Below, piece by piece: positions 1 through 6,173 of a stretch of DNA of 8,635 bases (within the stretch, counting starts at the first letter, position 1; every line of letters begins with the position of its first letter). The position numbers and the translations under genes are program-made. Below the pieces are notes generated by a model. It was given only the letters and a program-made list of their open reading frames with translations. It was not told the origin of the DNA and did not search any database. Source of the stretch: Bacteroidales bacterium (GTDB lineage Bacteria > Bacteroidota > Bacteroidia > Bacteroidales > VadinHA17). The stretch lies in the NCBI GenBank assembly GCA_012514255.1, contig JAAZAP010000367.1, forward strand, positions 1 through 8,635. The letters are read 5' to 3'.

Positions 1-1536
1 CCCTTCCTGATGAAGGACATGAACAGGGCTGTTGACAGGATCAGTACGGCTATCTCACGCAACGAAAAGATCTTGGTGTACGGCGATTATGACGTCGATG
101 GCACTACATCTGTGGCATTGCTCTACTCCTTCCTGAGGGAGAGACATTCCAGCCTTGATTATTATATCCCTGACAGGTATCATGAGGGGTACGGACTTTC
201 GTTGAAAGGCATTGATTACGCTGCAGAGGGAAATTGCAGGCTTATCATAGCGCTCGACTGCGGCATCAAGGCAGCTGATAAGGTAAGGTACGCCCGTTCA
301 AAGGGGATAGATATAATTATCTGTGATCACCATCTTCCGGGTGATGAGATACCTGATGCAACCGCTGTGCTTGATCCCAAGCAGCCCGGGTGCGATTATC
401 CCTATAAGGAGCTCTCGGGATGTGGGGTGGGGTTCAAGCTGATGCAGGCTCTGTGCAGGGTTCATAATATCCCTTTTGAAAAAATCATACCATACCTTGA
501 CCTGGTAGCGGTAAGCATAGGATCAGATATCGTGCCGATGACAGGCGAAAACAGGGTACTGGCCTATTTCGGTCTGAAGCAGCTGAATGAGTCGCCACGC
601 CTGGGCTTTCAGAAGATAATTGAGAAAGCTAAGATCCGCAAACCGCTGGCCATTGAGGATGTTGTTTTCCGCATCGGACCCCGTATTAATGCAGCCGGCA
701 GGATGGAGTCGGGGAGCCGGGCAGTTGATCTGCTGGTATCCCTGAATCCGCAGGAAGCAATGACGATCTGCGACGCCATTGACATCAATAACGACGACCG
801 CAGGAAGAAGGACAGCGAGATTACTTCCGAAGCCCGCCGGATGGTGAGCGAGGACAACAGGATGAGTAACGCCCGCACCACCGTGCTGTTTCGCCAGGGA
901 TGGCATAAAGGGGTTATAGGCATAGTGGCCTCAAGACTGATTGAGACCTATTACAGGCCAACGGTGATCCTTACTGAATCAAAGGACGGATTTGCTACCG
1001 GCTCAGCACGAAGCGTTCCGGGTTATGACCTCTACCAGGCCATTGAGTCTTGCTCTGACCTGCTGGAGAGCTTTGGCGGGCATATGTTTGCAGCAGGACT
1101 GACACTGAAACAGGAAAATGTACAGCCCTTCCGCGAGCGGTTTGAGAAATTTGTAAGTGAGACCATCAGGGATGAGCACCTGGTACCTTCAGTAAATATC
1201 GACTTTGAGTTGCCTATAGAGGATGTCACGATGGAGTTGTACAGAAGCCTGGAACGGTTTCAGCCTTATGGCCCGGAGAACACTGCTCCGGTGTTTGCGT
1301 CGCGAAAGGTCAAGACCCTCCTCTGTCAGCCTGTGGGCTCCAACGGTATGCATCTCAGGCTCTCCTTTGCGCGGCAGAATGGTGAGCCGATAGGCGCCAT
1401 TGCCTTCGGACAGGCTGATATGATTGAGGTCTTCCGCGAAGCGGGCGGTGTTGTTGACATAGCCTACTCCGTGGAGCTGAATGAGTTCCGGGGAAAGACC
1501 ACGGTCCAGCTCAATATAAAGGATATTAAGGGGTGA
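1..1536 (+). CDS. recJ: Single-stranded-DNA-specific 5'-3' exonuclease RecJ (5' end outside window)
   Basis: RecJ degrades single-stranded DNA 5' to 3' in recombinational and mismatch repair. The frame is open from base 1 (Pro-Phe-Leu before the first Met at 10), so the true start lies upstream. 511 codons are present, and about 55-60 N-terminal residues are missing compared with the usual ~570-residue Bacteroidetes form. Visible in order: DHH motif I (YGDYDVDG, about 79-102), motif II (ALDCGI, about 250-267), the DHH triad at 325-333, motif IV (SGCGVGFK, about 415-438), the DHHA1 segment with GWHKGVIGIVASRL near 898-939 and the GGH...AAG motif from 1075, then a C-terminal OB-fold-like part. 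All metal-binding Asp/His motifs in the window are intact. The gene ends at a TGA five bases before a repeat array and an intrinsic terminator, so it is probably the last gene of its transcript. Family assignment is firm. Confidence 0.97.
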   Translation, partial: PFLMKDMNRAVDRISTAISRNEKILVYGDYDVDGTTSVALLYSFLRERHSSLDYYIPDRYHEGYGLSLKGIDYAAEGNCRLIIALDCGIKAADKVRYARSKGIDIIICDHHLPGDEIPDATAVLDPKQPGCDYPYKELSGCGVGFKLMQALCRVHNIPFEKIIPYLDLVAVSIGSDIVPMTGENRVLAYFGLKQLNESPRLGFQKIIEKAKIRKPLAIEDVVFRIGPRINAAGRMESGSRAVDLLVSLNPQEAMTICDAIDINNDDRRKKDSEITSEARRMVSEDNRMSNARTTVLFRQGWHKGVIGIVASRLIETYYRPTVILTESKDGFATGSARSVPGYDLYQAIESCSDLLESFGGHMFAAGLTLKQENVQPFRERFEKFVSETIRDEHLVPSVNIDFELPIEDVTMELYRSLERFQPYGPENTAPVFASRKVKTLLCQPVGSNGMHLRLSFARQNGEPIGAIAFGQADMIEVFREAGGVVDIAYSVELNEFRGKTTVQLNIKDIKG

Positions 1537-1540
1537 ATTG

Positions 1541-1594
1541 AGCAGTCGGCAGTACCAGTCGGCAGTAGGCAGTACCAGTCGGCAGTCGGCAGTT
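1541..1594. repeat. Tandem GGCAGTA/GGCAGTC heptamer array
   Basis: Starting five bases after the recJ stop, the sequence resolves into eight units: AGCAGTC, GGCAGTA, CCAGTC, GGCAGTA, GGCAGTA, CCAGTC, GGCAGTC, GGCAGTT. Six are heptamers and two are shortened to six bases. At larger scale there are two 19-base copies 20 bases apart (1548 and 1568). The last two and a half units form the left arm of the terminator that follows. The same heptamer appears, inverted, in the right arm of the hairpin at 4659-4701, so it is a motif used at more than one gene end in this genome. It is noncoding: every frame through it belongs to chance open frames. Confidence 0.85.
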
Positions 1595-1627
1595 GTTTTT
1601 TGCCCTGCTGACTGCTGACTTTTTTTT
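1577..1627 (+). terminator. Intrinsic terminator after recJ
   Basis: A 16-base left arm (1577-1592) pairs with the right arm at 1605-1620 over its full length. Fourteen pairs are Watson-Crick and two are G-U in RNA. The loop is 12 bases (1593-1604). The right arm is followed directly by seven T (1621-1627), eight counting the last base of the arm. This is a classic rho-independent terminator for recJ. The left arm is made of GGCAGTC repeat units, so upstream units could pair in other registers. Confidence 0.85.
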
Positions 1628-1637
1628 CGCCTTTCCC

Positions 1638-1668
1638 TTGACATTCTCCCCTCCCTGTAATAAATTTG
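1638..1668 (+). promoter_or_regulatory. Bacteroidetes-type promoter for the PorV-like/HHH unit
   Basis: TAAATTTG at 1661-1668 matches the Bacteroidetes -7 box TAnnTTTG at every fixed base. TTG at 1638-1640 (within TTGACA) sits 20 bases upstream, the usual spacing for the -33 box. Initiation would fall near 1675, giving a leader of roughly 15 bases before the ATG at 1690. The site lies just after the recJ terminator, which supports an independent transcript. No clear Shine-Dalgarno precedes 1690, as is common in this phylum. Confidence 0.7.
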
Positions 1669-1689
1669 AGACTGTAATTATGTCTCATT

Positions 1690-2496
1690 ATGATGCTGCG
1701 GTGGAATGCGGTGTTTTTGCTGCTTGTTATCTATGTAGCCGGTCTCCGTGCCGGCGAGCCTCTCTTTGTGCCACACGGTGCCGGCTCCATGGGAATTGCA
1801 TTTGCCGTGACAGCCACCCCCGGCCACTGGAACAGCTTCCATAACCAGGCACTGCTGACTGCGAATACCTGTACCGCTTTCTCAGCCTCCTTTGAGAACC
1901 GATTCATGATGTCTGCCCTCTCATCGAAGGCTGTCAGTGCAATTTTCGCTTTCAAACCGGCCCCCCTGGGCCTGGTGGTAACTCATTACGGCAACGCTGA
2001 CTATTACCGGCTGTTCACCGGAGTGGGCAGTGCGGTGAAGATCACTGACGCCATAGCGCTCGGGGTGCAGGTTGATTATATCTCGGAACACGGCATTGGT
2101 GAATACCGTGATGTGTCACATGTGACTTTCGAGACCGGGATGAGCTGTCTTCTTTCCCCTGCCCTGACTTTCGGGATACACATGTTCAATCCGTTGGCTC
2201 CCCTCAACACCCTTCCTTCTTCAATTGATGCCGGCCTGAACTGGAAGCAGTCTGACGGACTCTTCCTCACCCTGACGGGCTCCAAGGTGAGCAGTGAGCC
2301 TCTCTCACTGCAGTGTGGTATTTCATGGGATGTGATGCAAAGGCTGACTTTGCGTACCGGATACATGAGCTCACCCTCTGCCTTTGCGTTCGGTATCGGA
2401 TTCAGGACAGGCCAACTTGAAGCAGATGCCGGCTTCCTGCTAAATGGTATCACCGGAGTCACCACTTCTGTTTCAGTTACATGGACAATCAGATGA
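1690..2496 (+). CDS. PorV/PorQ-like outer-membrane beta-barrel protein
   Basis: This 268-residue protein starts with a signal peptide: MMLRW, a hydrophobic run to about residue 18, and likely cleavage after LRA near residue 21. The mature start, HGAGSMGIAFAVTATPGHWNSF..NQALL, follows the GARSxGMGGAxVAxxDxxxxxxNPAGLA pattern of PorV/PorP/UPF0164-type barrels. The rest alternates short amphipathic strands with turns, including a conserved-looking HMFNPLAP segment near two-thirds of the length, as in FadL-like or PorV-like 14-strand barrels. Its position just before an HHH-domain barrel protein, with overlapping ends, recurs in Bacteroidales as I recall it. It is probably an outer-membrane protein. 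Whether it takes part in T9SS, as true PorV does, cannot be told from the sequence; it is short for PorV (about 390 residues). There are two adjacent ATGs (1690, 1693), and the first is used. Confidence 0.8.
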   Translation: MMLRWNAVFLLLVIYVAGLRAGEPLFVPHGAGSMGIAFAVTATPGHWNSFHNQALLTANTCTAFSASFENRFMMSALSSKAVSAIFAFKPAPLGLVVTHYGNADYYRLFTGVGSAVKITDAIALGVQVDYISEHGIGEYRDVSHVTFETGMSCLLSPALTFGIHMFNPLAPLNTLPSSIDAGLNWKQSDGLFLTLTGSKVSSEPLSLQCGISWDVMQRLTLRTGYMSSPSAFAFGIGFRTGQLEADAGFLLNGITGVTTSVSVTWTIR

Positions 2497-4646
2497 AAAG
2501 CCTATGTGCCGTGAATCTTTTAACTATGCTGCATGGAATACCAGATAAGCATCCTGATCTCAATTCTGGCTCCAGGAAGATTCATCTAAGCTTCAGGATC
2601 GCCTTTGCAATAATAATGGCCCTCCTCCCTGGCCGCCTGTTGTGCCAGGAGGAGAACCATGCATTAAGAGAATCTGTTGAGGAGATCCTCGCATTTTCTG
2701 AAGATGCTGACCCTGCTGCCATGCTTGAAGAGCTGGAGGGACTGAAGGAGTCACCTGTGAATGTAAACAGCGGTGATGAGAGCGAGATTTCAAGGCTCTT
2801 TTTCCTGACCGAGTTCCAGGTGATGGTTCTTGCCGACCATGTCAGGAAGAACGGCAGTGTGGTGACCCTCTATGAACTTGCCCTACTGCCGGCTTTTGAC
2901 CGCAATACAGTATTGCTGATGGCTCCTTATATTTCACTTGAGCCTGTTGCGCCGAATAGAGGGAAGAGCTATGGCCGTACCCTGGTGACAATGACGGCCT
3001 CCTCACGGTTCGGCAGGGATGAAAACGATACGGAGGGCATACGGTCATTGCTGAAGGTGAAGCATGAACAGGGAAGCATCAGTTTCGGGCTGGCAGCAGA
3101 GAATGATCCCGGCGAACCATTCACATTCAAAAACGCTCCCGGGAGTGACTTCCTCTCAGGCTATATCCAATATGAAGGCAAGGGTTTTATAAACAGGATA
3201 ATAGCAGGTGACTTTGCCGTAAGGGCGGGCGAGGGGCTGCTCTTCAACAGCAGCCGGTGGATGGGTTCATGGCTCAGCTCGCCATCCTTCATGTCAGGCA
3301 GAAGCACCGCTGCGCCATATACATCCACCGAAGAGAACAGTTTCTTCAGGGGTGTCAGCCTCACACTGGGCAGCATGAATGCCGGTGCTGTGCTGTTTGC
3401 CTCTTCAAATAAAATTGATGCACGTTTGCTTTTTGCAGAAGACAGCACCGCCACCGGGGTGAGCAACCTCGTCAGGGGTGGCATCCACGTTTCTGAATCA
3501 CAGCTCGAGGCACGTAACAGCCTCACGGAAACGGTTGCCGGCCTGCGTCTGATCGCCGGCGCTGATAAGGTCAGGGGTGGGGTGACCGCAGCGGCAACCT
3601 GGTTCTCCCTTCCGTTTATCCCTGACATGACAAAGCCGGAGAATCTTCATGCTTTTACCGGAGACAGGTTGCTCAACCTCGCGGCCGACATCAGGGCAGG
3701 AACAGGCTCCGTACTCTTCTTTGCCGAGGCGGGACTTAGTCTCGCAAACCCACTGACAGGGACTTCCGGAACGGGACTTCCGGATCCGCAGGCAGACACA
3801 ACCGGAACAGGTTTTCCGGATTCGGCGTCAGCCATTGGCGGACTCAATCTCAGAGATTCCTGGGCTGTGACGGCAGGACTGAGGGCAAAGCCTTCCGGAA
3901 GGGTTACATTCAACATCCTCGCACGTCATTTCGCCCCCGGATACCATGCATTTCACTCCGGGGCCTTCAAAGCCGGGTCAGGTTCGGGCAATGAGACCGG
4001 CCTTTCAGCTTCAGTGCACCTGGAAGCTGCCAGGCACCTTTTCGTTACAGCTGCTGCAGATCATTACCGGATTCCCTGGCCGAGGTATCGTTCCTCATCA
4101 CCTTCATATGGCAGCAGGATTGAGATCAGGGGAGAATACCAACCCCGTGACGACATCTCAATGAGACTCTCATGGACGTCATTATCCCGGGAGTATGATG
4201 CTGCCAGGGAGACAGGTACGGCAAGGTCGGTGATCCATACAAGACAACAGTTTGGATTTGTGTTCGACATCAGTCCGGCGGAAACCTTGCGCCTGACAAC
4301 CCGTGCCTCAGCATCCCTCATTGCACCTTCTGCAGAGAAGGGTTACCTGCTCTGCCAGGACTTTACGTACACATTTCGCACCATTCCCCTTAGGCTCTGG
4401 TTCAGGTATGCCATGTGCTCCTCGGGGGGCTGGGACAGCCGGCTCTATGCCTGGGAGAATGACCTGCTCAACTCATTCAGTGTACCGGCAATGTATGGTG
4501 AGATGACACGGTCATTCGTCATGCTCTCATGGAAACCCGCTGACCGTCTCGAAGTACGGCTAAAGTATGGTTTTACGGATTCAGGCAGCAATCCCGGTGG
4601 AGGACTTAAGCAGGAAGTGAAGGGGCAGGTGAGGTTTGGGTTTTAG
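2493..4646 (+). CDS. Helix-hairpin-helix (ComEA-like) protein with outer-membrane beta-barrel
   Basis: The start at 2493 overlaps the previous stop as ATGA, typical of translational coupling; ATG 2481 in the same frame is an alternative that adds four residues. From 2493 the product has 717 residues. A hydrophobic stretch (about residues 36-46, IAFAIIMALLPG) with cleavage near LLCQ forms a signal peptide, preceded by an unusually long 35-residue n-region. Residues about 58-151 hold the HHH part: the SPVNVNSGDESEISRL and FLTEFQVMVLADHVRKNG segments, then YELALLPAFDRNTV, matching the ComEA-like N-x-N-xA..L..L..L pattern. The remaining ~560 residues are Gly-, Ser- and aromatic-rich with alternating strands, and end in GQVRFGF. 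A C-terminal Phe is typical of outer-membrane barrels. A low-complexity loop near 3759-3821 repeats a TGTGxPD motif. HHH domains usually bind DNA, so a periplasmic DNA contact is possible but unproven. The family is widespread in Bacteroidetes and, as far as I know, uncharacterised. Confidence 0.82.
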   Translation: MKSLCAVNLLTMLHGIPDKHPDLNSGSRKIHLSFRIAFAIIMALLPGRLLCQEENHALRESVEEILAFSEDADPAAMLEELEGLKESPVNVNSGDESEISRLFFLTEFQVMVLADHVRKNGSVVTLYELALLPAFDRNTVLLMAPYISLEPVAPNRGKSYGRTLVTMTASSRFGRDENDTEGIRSLLKVKHEQGSISFGLAAENDPGEPFTFKNAPGSDFLSGYIQYEGKGFINRIIAGDFAVRAGEGLLFNSSRWMGSWLSSPSFMSGRSTAAPYTSTEENSFFRGVSLTLGSMNAGAVLFASSNKIDARLLFAEDSTATGVSNLVRGGIHVSESQLEARNSLTETVAGLRLIAGADKVRGGVTAAATWFSLPFIPDMTKPENLHAFTGDRLLNLAADIRAGTGSVLFFAEAGLSLANPLTGTSGTGLPDPQADTTGTGFPDSASAIGGLNLRDSWAVTAGLRAKPSGRVTFNILARHFAPGYHAFHSGAFKAGSGSGNETGLSASVHLEAARHLFVTAAADHYRIPWPRYRSSSPSYGSRIEIRGEYQPRDDISMRLSWTSLSREYDAARETGTARSVIHTRQQFGFVFDISPAETLRLTTRASASLIAPSAEKGYLLCQDFTYTFRTIPLRLWFRYAMCSSGGWDSRLYAWENDLLNSFSVPAMYGEMTRSFVMLSWKPADRLEVRLKYGFTDSGSNPGGGLKQEVKGQVRFGF
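3759..3821 (+). repeat. Short in-frame direct repeats coding a TGTGxPD loop
   Basis: Inside the HHH-barrel gene, GGGACTTCCGGA occurs at 3759-3770 and again at 3773-3784. A 20-base element beginning CCGGAAC and ending TTCCGGAT occurs at 3766-3785 and, with two changes, at 3802-3821. The 36-base spacing keeps the frame and yields TGTGLPD and TGTGFPD. It lies in a Gly/Thr/Ser/Pro-rich segment that is likely a surface loop of the barrel, where length variation would be tolerated. Confidence 0.6.
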
Positions 4647-4701
4647 GCAGGAGGCAAGAGGCAATAGGTACTATGTTTCTCAAACATAGGGCCTACTGCC
4701 T
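4645..4701. terminator. GGCA-heptamer run and long hairpin between convergent genes
   Basis: Right at the HHH-barrel stop, 4645-4668 reads AGGCAGG AGGCAAG AGGCAAT AGG, a period-7 run. Its last part forms the left arm (4659-4678) of a 20-pair stem with 4682-4701. Seventeen pairs are Watson-Crick, one is G-U and two are mismatched, and the loop is CTC. The right arm, read in reverse, contains GGCAGTAGG, the same heptamer as the array after recJ. There is no T-run after the stem on either strand, so it is not a textbook intrinsic terminator. Its place between a plus-strand gene and a minus-strand remnant suggests a bidirectional transcript-end or RNA-stabilising element. Confidence 0.5.
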
Positions 4702-4728
4702 GATTTCAATTCATCCTGTACCTTGCCT

Positions 4729-4836
4729 TCACAGCTCCTCATTGGCCTTGACGATCTTCTGCATCAGGCTCTCCTTGTAGGCAATCAGCTTCTCCATGAC
4801 AGACGGGTCACCGGTGACAATCATCTGCTCAGCAAG
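4729..4836 (-). pseudogene. purE: C-terminal remnant of PurE (N5-carboxyaminoimidazole ribonucleotide mutase)
   Basis: Read on the minus strand, 35 codons end in a TGA (4731-4729). The peptide starts LAEQMIVTGDPSVMEKL and ends KESLMQKIVKANEEL. This resembles the C-terminal helix of Bacteroidetes PurE as I remember it (LAVQMLALSD... YKEGLKEKIVKANEEL), the enzyme that moves the carboxylate in purine synthesis. A full PurE is about 165 residues, so the N-terminal four-fifths, including the active site, is absent. Beyond 4836 the frame reads Phe-Phe-Ser-Ser-Leu-Leu-stop, unlike PurE. The remnant shares the GC-rich composition of the DNA to its left, while the bases after it are AT-rich. Short length keeps the family call moderate, but truncation by a rearrangement is the simplest reading. 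Confidence 0.55.
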
Positions 4837-4851
4837 GAAAAAAGATGATAA

Positions 4852-5028
4852 CAGTTAACAGATACTGACTATTATCCTATCACTCCTAAAAGCTTGGCCA
4901 ATTTGTGTAATGAGCTAAAAAACTTGTCCTTGTCAACTATTTCATGTAGATTGAGAGGTGATAATCAAGGAATAATCTTTGGAGTTTTTTACTGCTATGT
5001 GAGGCCAGGTTACAGATTCTTTGACTAA
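4852..5028 (+). pseudogene. Start-less 3' fragment of an unidentified gene
   Basis: An open frame of 58 codons plus TAA (5026-5028) begins just after an in-frame TAA at 4849-4851 and has no ATG. The only possible starts are internal TTG codons with no supporting context. The peptide looks protein-like rather than random: DTDYYPITPKSLANLCNEL, then LSLSTISCRLRGDNQ and RPGYRFFD at the end. The DYYPIT...L.N.CN stretch recalls DUF480/YceH, and the STIS.RLRG stretch recalls helix-turn-helix or NUMOD1-like modules. Neither resemblance extends far enough to assign. It begins within 20 bases of the point where the purE remnant ends, so both are probably cut by the same junction. From 5029 to 5143 I see no gene and no convincing promoter. 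Confidence 0.3.
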
Positions 5029-5143
5029 GAATAAATAATTATGTCATGATAGGAATATTTTATGAATTTGTAGCGTTTGTTGCAGCGTTTTAAAGATCCG
5101 GTACGTATAGATAATAGTGGGCTTATTGAAAGAACTAAATTGT

Positions 5144-5209
5144 GTTAAACCCTTATCATCGACTATCATGAAAAAAGCAGGTATCGATTATTTTAATGGG
5201 GTGTACATT
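5144..5209 (+). repeat. Upstream copy of the subtilase start region (direct repeat A)
   Basis: These 66 bases align with 6109-6173 over their full length. GTTAAACCC is identical, the ATG lies at the same distance (24 bases later), and GATTATTTT and ATGGGGTGTACATT are shared. The one length difference is six A after the ATG here against five in the other copy, which shifts the reading frame. Identity ends at ACATT in both. Upstream, AACTAA at the end of the lipoprotein gene (6098-6103) has a match at 5133-5138, so the repeat may once have included a lipoprotein 3' end as well. Confidence 0.75.
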
Positions 5210-5518
5210 TTGAAAACAAGGAATAAAATTTTAAGCACATGTAGAGTGCTCTTATTTGCGAACAACTGTTGTGAAAATCAAGATTTTAATGGATTTATTT
5301 TGAGCTATTTTGTGGGTTCTTTCGAGTGTTCTGATCATGTGAATCCTAGTTTTTGTAATATCCTGAAAAACAATGCTGATTCAGTCTACACATTTTCATT
5401 CCCTGAAATTATCATTGAATTTCCTAATGGAGTTCTAAAAACAGGTCATGATGCAAATCCTGGTGATCCATTCTTTTTCACGGGCAGTTTTAGGTATAAA
5501 TATAAAATAGAATTATAA
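5168..5518 (+). CDS. Small lipoprotein-like protein, probably truncated paralogue of the next gene
   Basis: The frame is open from GTG 5117. ATG 5168 is the conventional start, but the residues it adds come from direct repeat A read out of frame. The natural start may be TTG 5210, exactly where the repeat ends; it gives MKTRNKILSTCRVLLFANNCC, a degraded-looking signal peptide with an Arg inside the hydrophobic run. The body aligns with the protein at 5660: NGFILSYFVGSFEC against IFVAKGYVIGFDPC, DSVYTFSFPEIIIEFPNG against DTLLTYNLPWALFDFPGE, and FRYKYKIEL against QRTYKIKL. The TAA at 5516-5518 then removes the last ~45 residues of the family. After it, the same frame still shows KP, seven residues, Cys, as in the intact paralogue, which hints that the stop is a decay mutation. 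The gene is AT-rich (about 32% in one block). Function is unknown. Confidence 0.5.
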   Translation: MKKAGIDYFNGVYILKTRNKILSTCRVLLFANNCCENQDFNGFILSYFVGSFECSDHVNPSFCNILKNNADSVYTFSFPEIIIEFPNGVLKTGHDANPGDPFFFTGSFRYKYKIEL

Positions 5519-5559
5519 ATTAGAAAACCTATTGAATTTGAGATTGTTAAATGCATTAT

Positions 5560-5588
5560 GCCTTACAATACGTTAGGCCTTGGTTTTT
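5560..5588 (+). terminator. Weak hairpin with T-run after the first lipoprotein gene
   Basis: GCCTTAC (5560-5566) pairs with GTTAGGC (5572-5578), six of seven pairs, with a T-T mismatch and a five-base loop. A run of five T follows at 5584-5588. It is short and imperfect but correctly placed between the two lipoprotein genes. Confidence 0.3.
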
Positions 5589-5591
5589 CAT

Positions 5592-5610
5592 GGAACAATT
5601 AGGAACAATT
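5592..5610 (+). repeat. Tandem GGAACAATT decamer pair
   Basis: GGAACAATT at 5592-5600 is repeated at 5602-5610, a 10-base period. It lies in the 141-base spacer between the two lipoprotein genes, about 50-70 bases before the ATG at 5660. It could be a protein-binding site or slippage. There is no further support. Confidence 0.35.
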
Positions 5611-5659
5611 TATTGCCAGAGATTCAGGTAAATCGATAATTTAATCAAATCATATAATC

Positions 5660-6103
5660 ATGACGAGAGCTATATTTTTTATTTCAATACTATTCCTGTT
5701 CAATATCATCGATTCCTGCAAAGCCGAGAAGGAGGAGATCTTTGTTGCCAAGGGGTATGTTATCGGATTCGATCCTTGTAAAAAGGGGGTTCCGATAGTA
5801 CCAATAGATACAATCAGAGGATTAATAATAGAGGTATCAGATAAAAATTGTGATACCTTATTGACTTATAATCTTCCGTGGGCATTATTTGACTTTCCTG
5901 GTGAATTATTCGAAAGCTACAGGGTTTATTACTATTTCCCCGAAGCATATCAACGAACATACAAAATAAAACTAACCTACCGATTTGCAAAGCCTGAAGA
6001 AACACAGGCTTTTGCCTGTGTGGGAGATATTTTTGCACCTGGTTTTGAGAGACTTGTAAAAAAGCAAATAGTTGTTCTTTCGGCAGAAGAATTAAATAAC
6101 TAA
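5660..6103 (+). CDS. Small secreted lipoprotein of an uncharacterised Bacteroidetes family
   Basis: 147 residues. The N-terminus, MTRAIFFISILFLFNIIDSC, is a lipoprotein-type signal with Cys20 as probable lipidation site; the lipobox I-D-S-C is relaxed, as often in this phylum. The mature part has GYVIGFDPC (about 32-40), DTLLTYNLP, FDFPGELF, a FPEAYQRTYKIKLTYRFAKPEE segment (split here as FPEAYQ and TYKIKLTYR), then CVGDIF and KKQIVVLSAEE near the end. I recognise this pattern from short hypothetical lipoproteins of Bacteroidales but know no function. Three cysteines after the signal (the FDPC, NCD and ACVG positions) could form disulfides in the periplasm or at the surface. It lies 29 bases upstream of the subtilase start on the same strand, so co-transcription is likely, and it may act with the protease. 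AT-rich like its neighbours. No Shine-Dalgarno is visible. Confidence 0.7.
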   Translation: MTRAIFFISILFLFNIIDSCKAEKEEIFVAKGYVIGFDPCKKGVPIVPIDTIRGLIIEVSDKNCDTLLTYNLPWALFDFPGELFESYRVYYYFPEAYQRTYKIKLTYRFAKPEETQAFACVGDIFAPGFERLVKKQIVVLSAEELNN

Positions 6104-6108
6104 GTCGC

Positions 6109-6173
6109 GTTAAACCCATACCTTCAATCATCATGAAAAAGCAGAAACTGATTATTTTTATGGGGTGTACATT
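6109..6173 (+). repeat. Subtilase start region (direct repeat B)
   Basis: This is the counterpart of 5144-5209: 24 bases of leader plus the first 41 bases of the subtilase gene. Here five A follow the ATG, giving the frame MKKQKLIIFMGCTF, a proper signal peptide. This copy therefore looks ancestral, and the upstream copy is the mutated one. Confidence 0.75.

Noticed and set aside
523..923. Minus-strand open frames of 104 and 127 codons inside recJ
   Set aside because: They lie wholly within a strongly conserved gene, have no family resemblance and no upstream signals; shadow frames of GC-rich coding DNA.
1541..1594. Could the heptamer array be a CRISPR or iteron origin?
   Set aside because: Units are 6-7 bases with no unique spacers, and no rep gene or cas gene is near. 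Use as a hairpin arm explains it better.
1464..1844. Open frames crossing the recJ terminator on both strands
   Set aside because: They run through the heptamer repeats and hairpin, giving low-complexity peptides, and overlap recJ or the PorV-like gene.
3891..3902. Perfect 12-base palindrome CCTTCCGGAAGG
   Set aside because: It sits in the HHH-barrel coding region, where TTCCGG recurs because of Ser-Gly codons; nothing suggests a binding site.
5063..5070. TGAATTTG as a -7 box for the first lipoprotein gene
   Set aside because: One fixed base is wrong and no TTG lies at the proper distance upstream.
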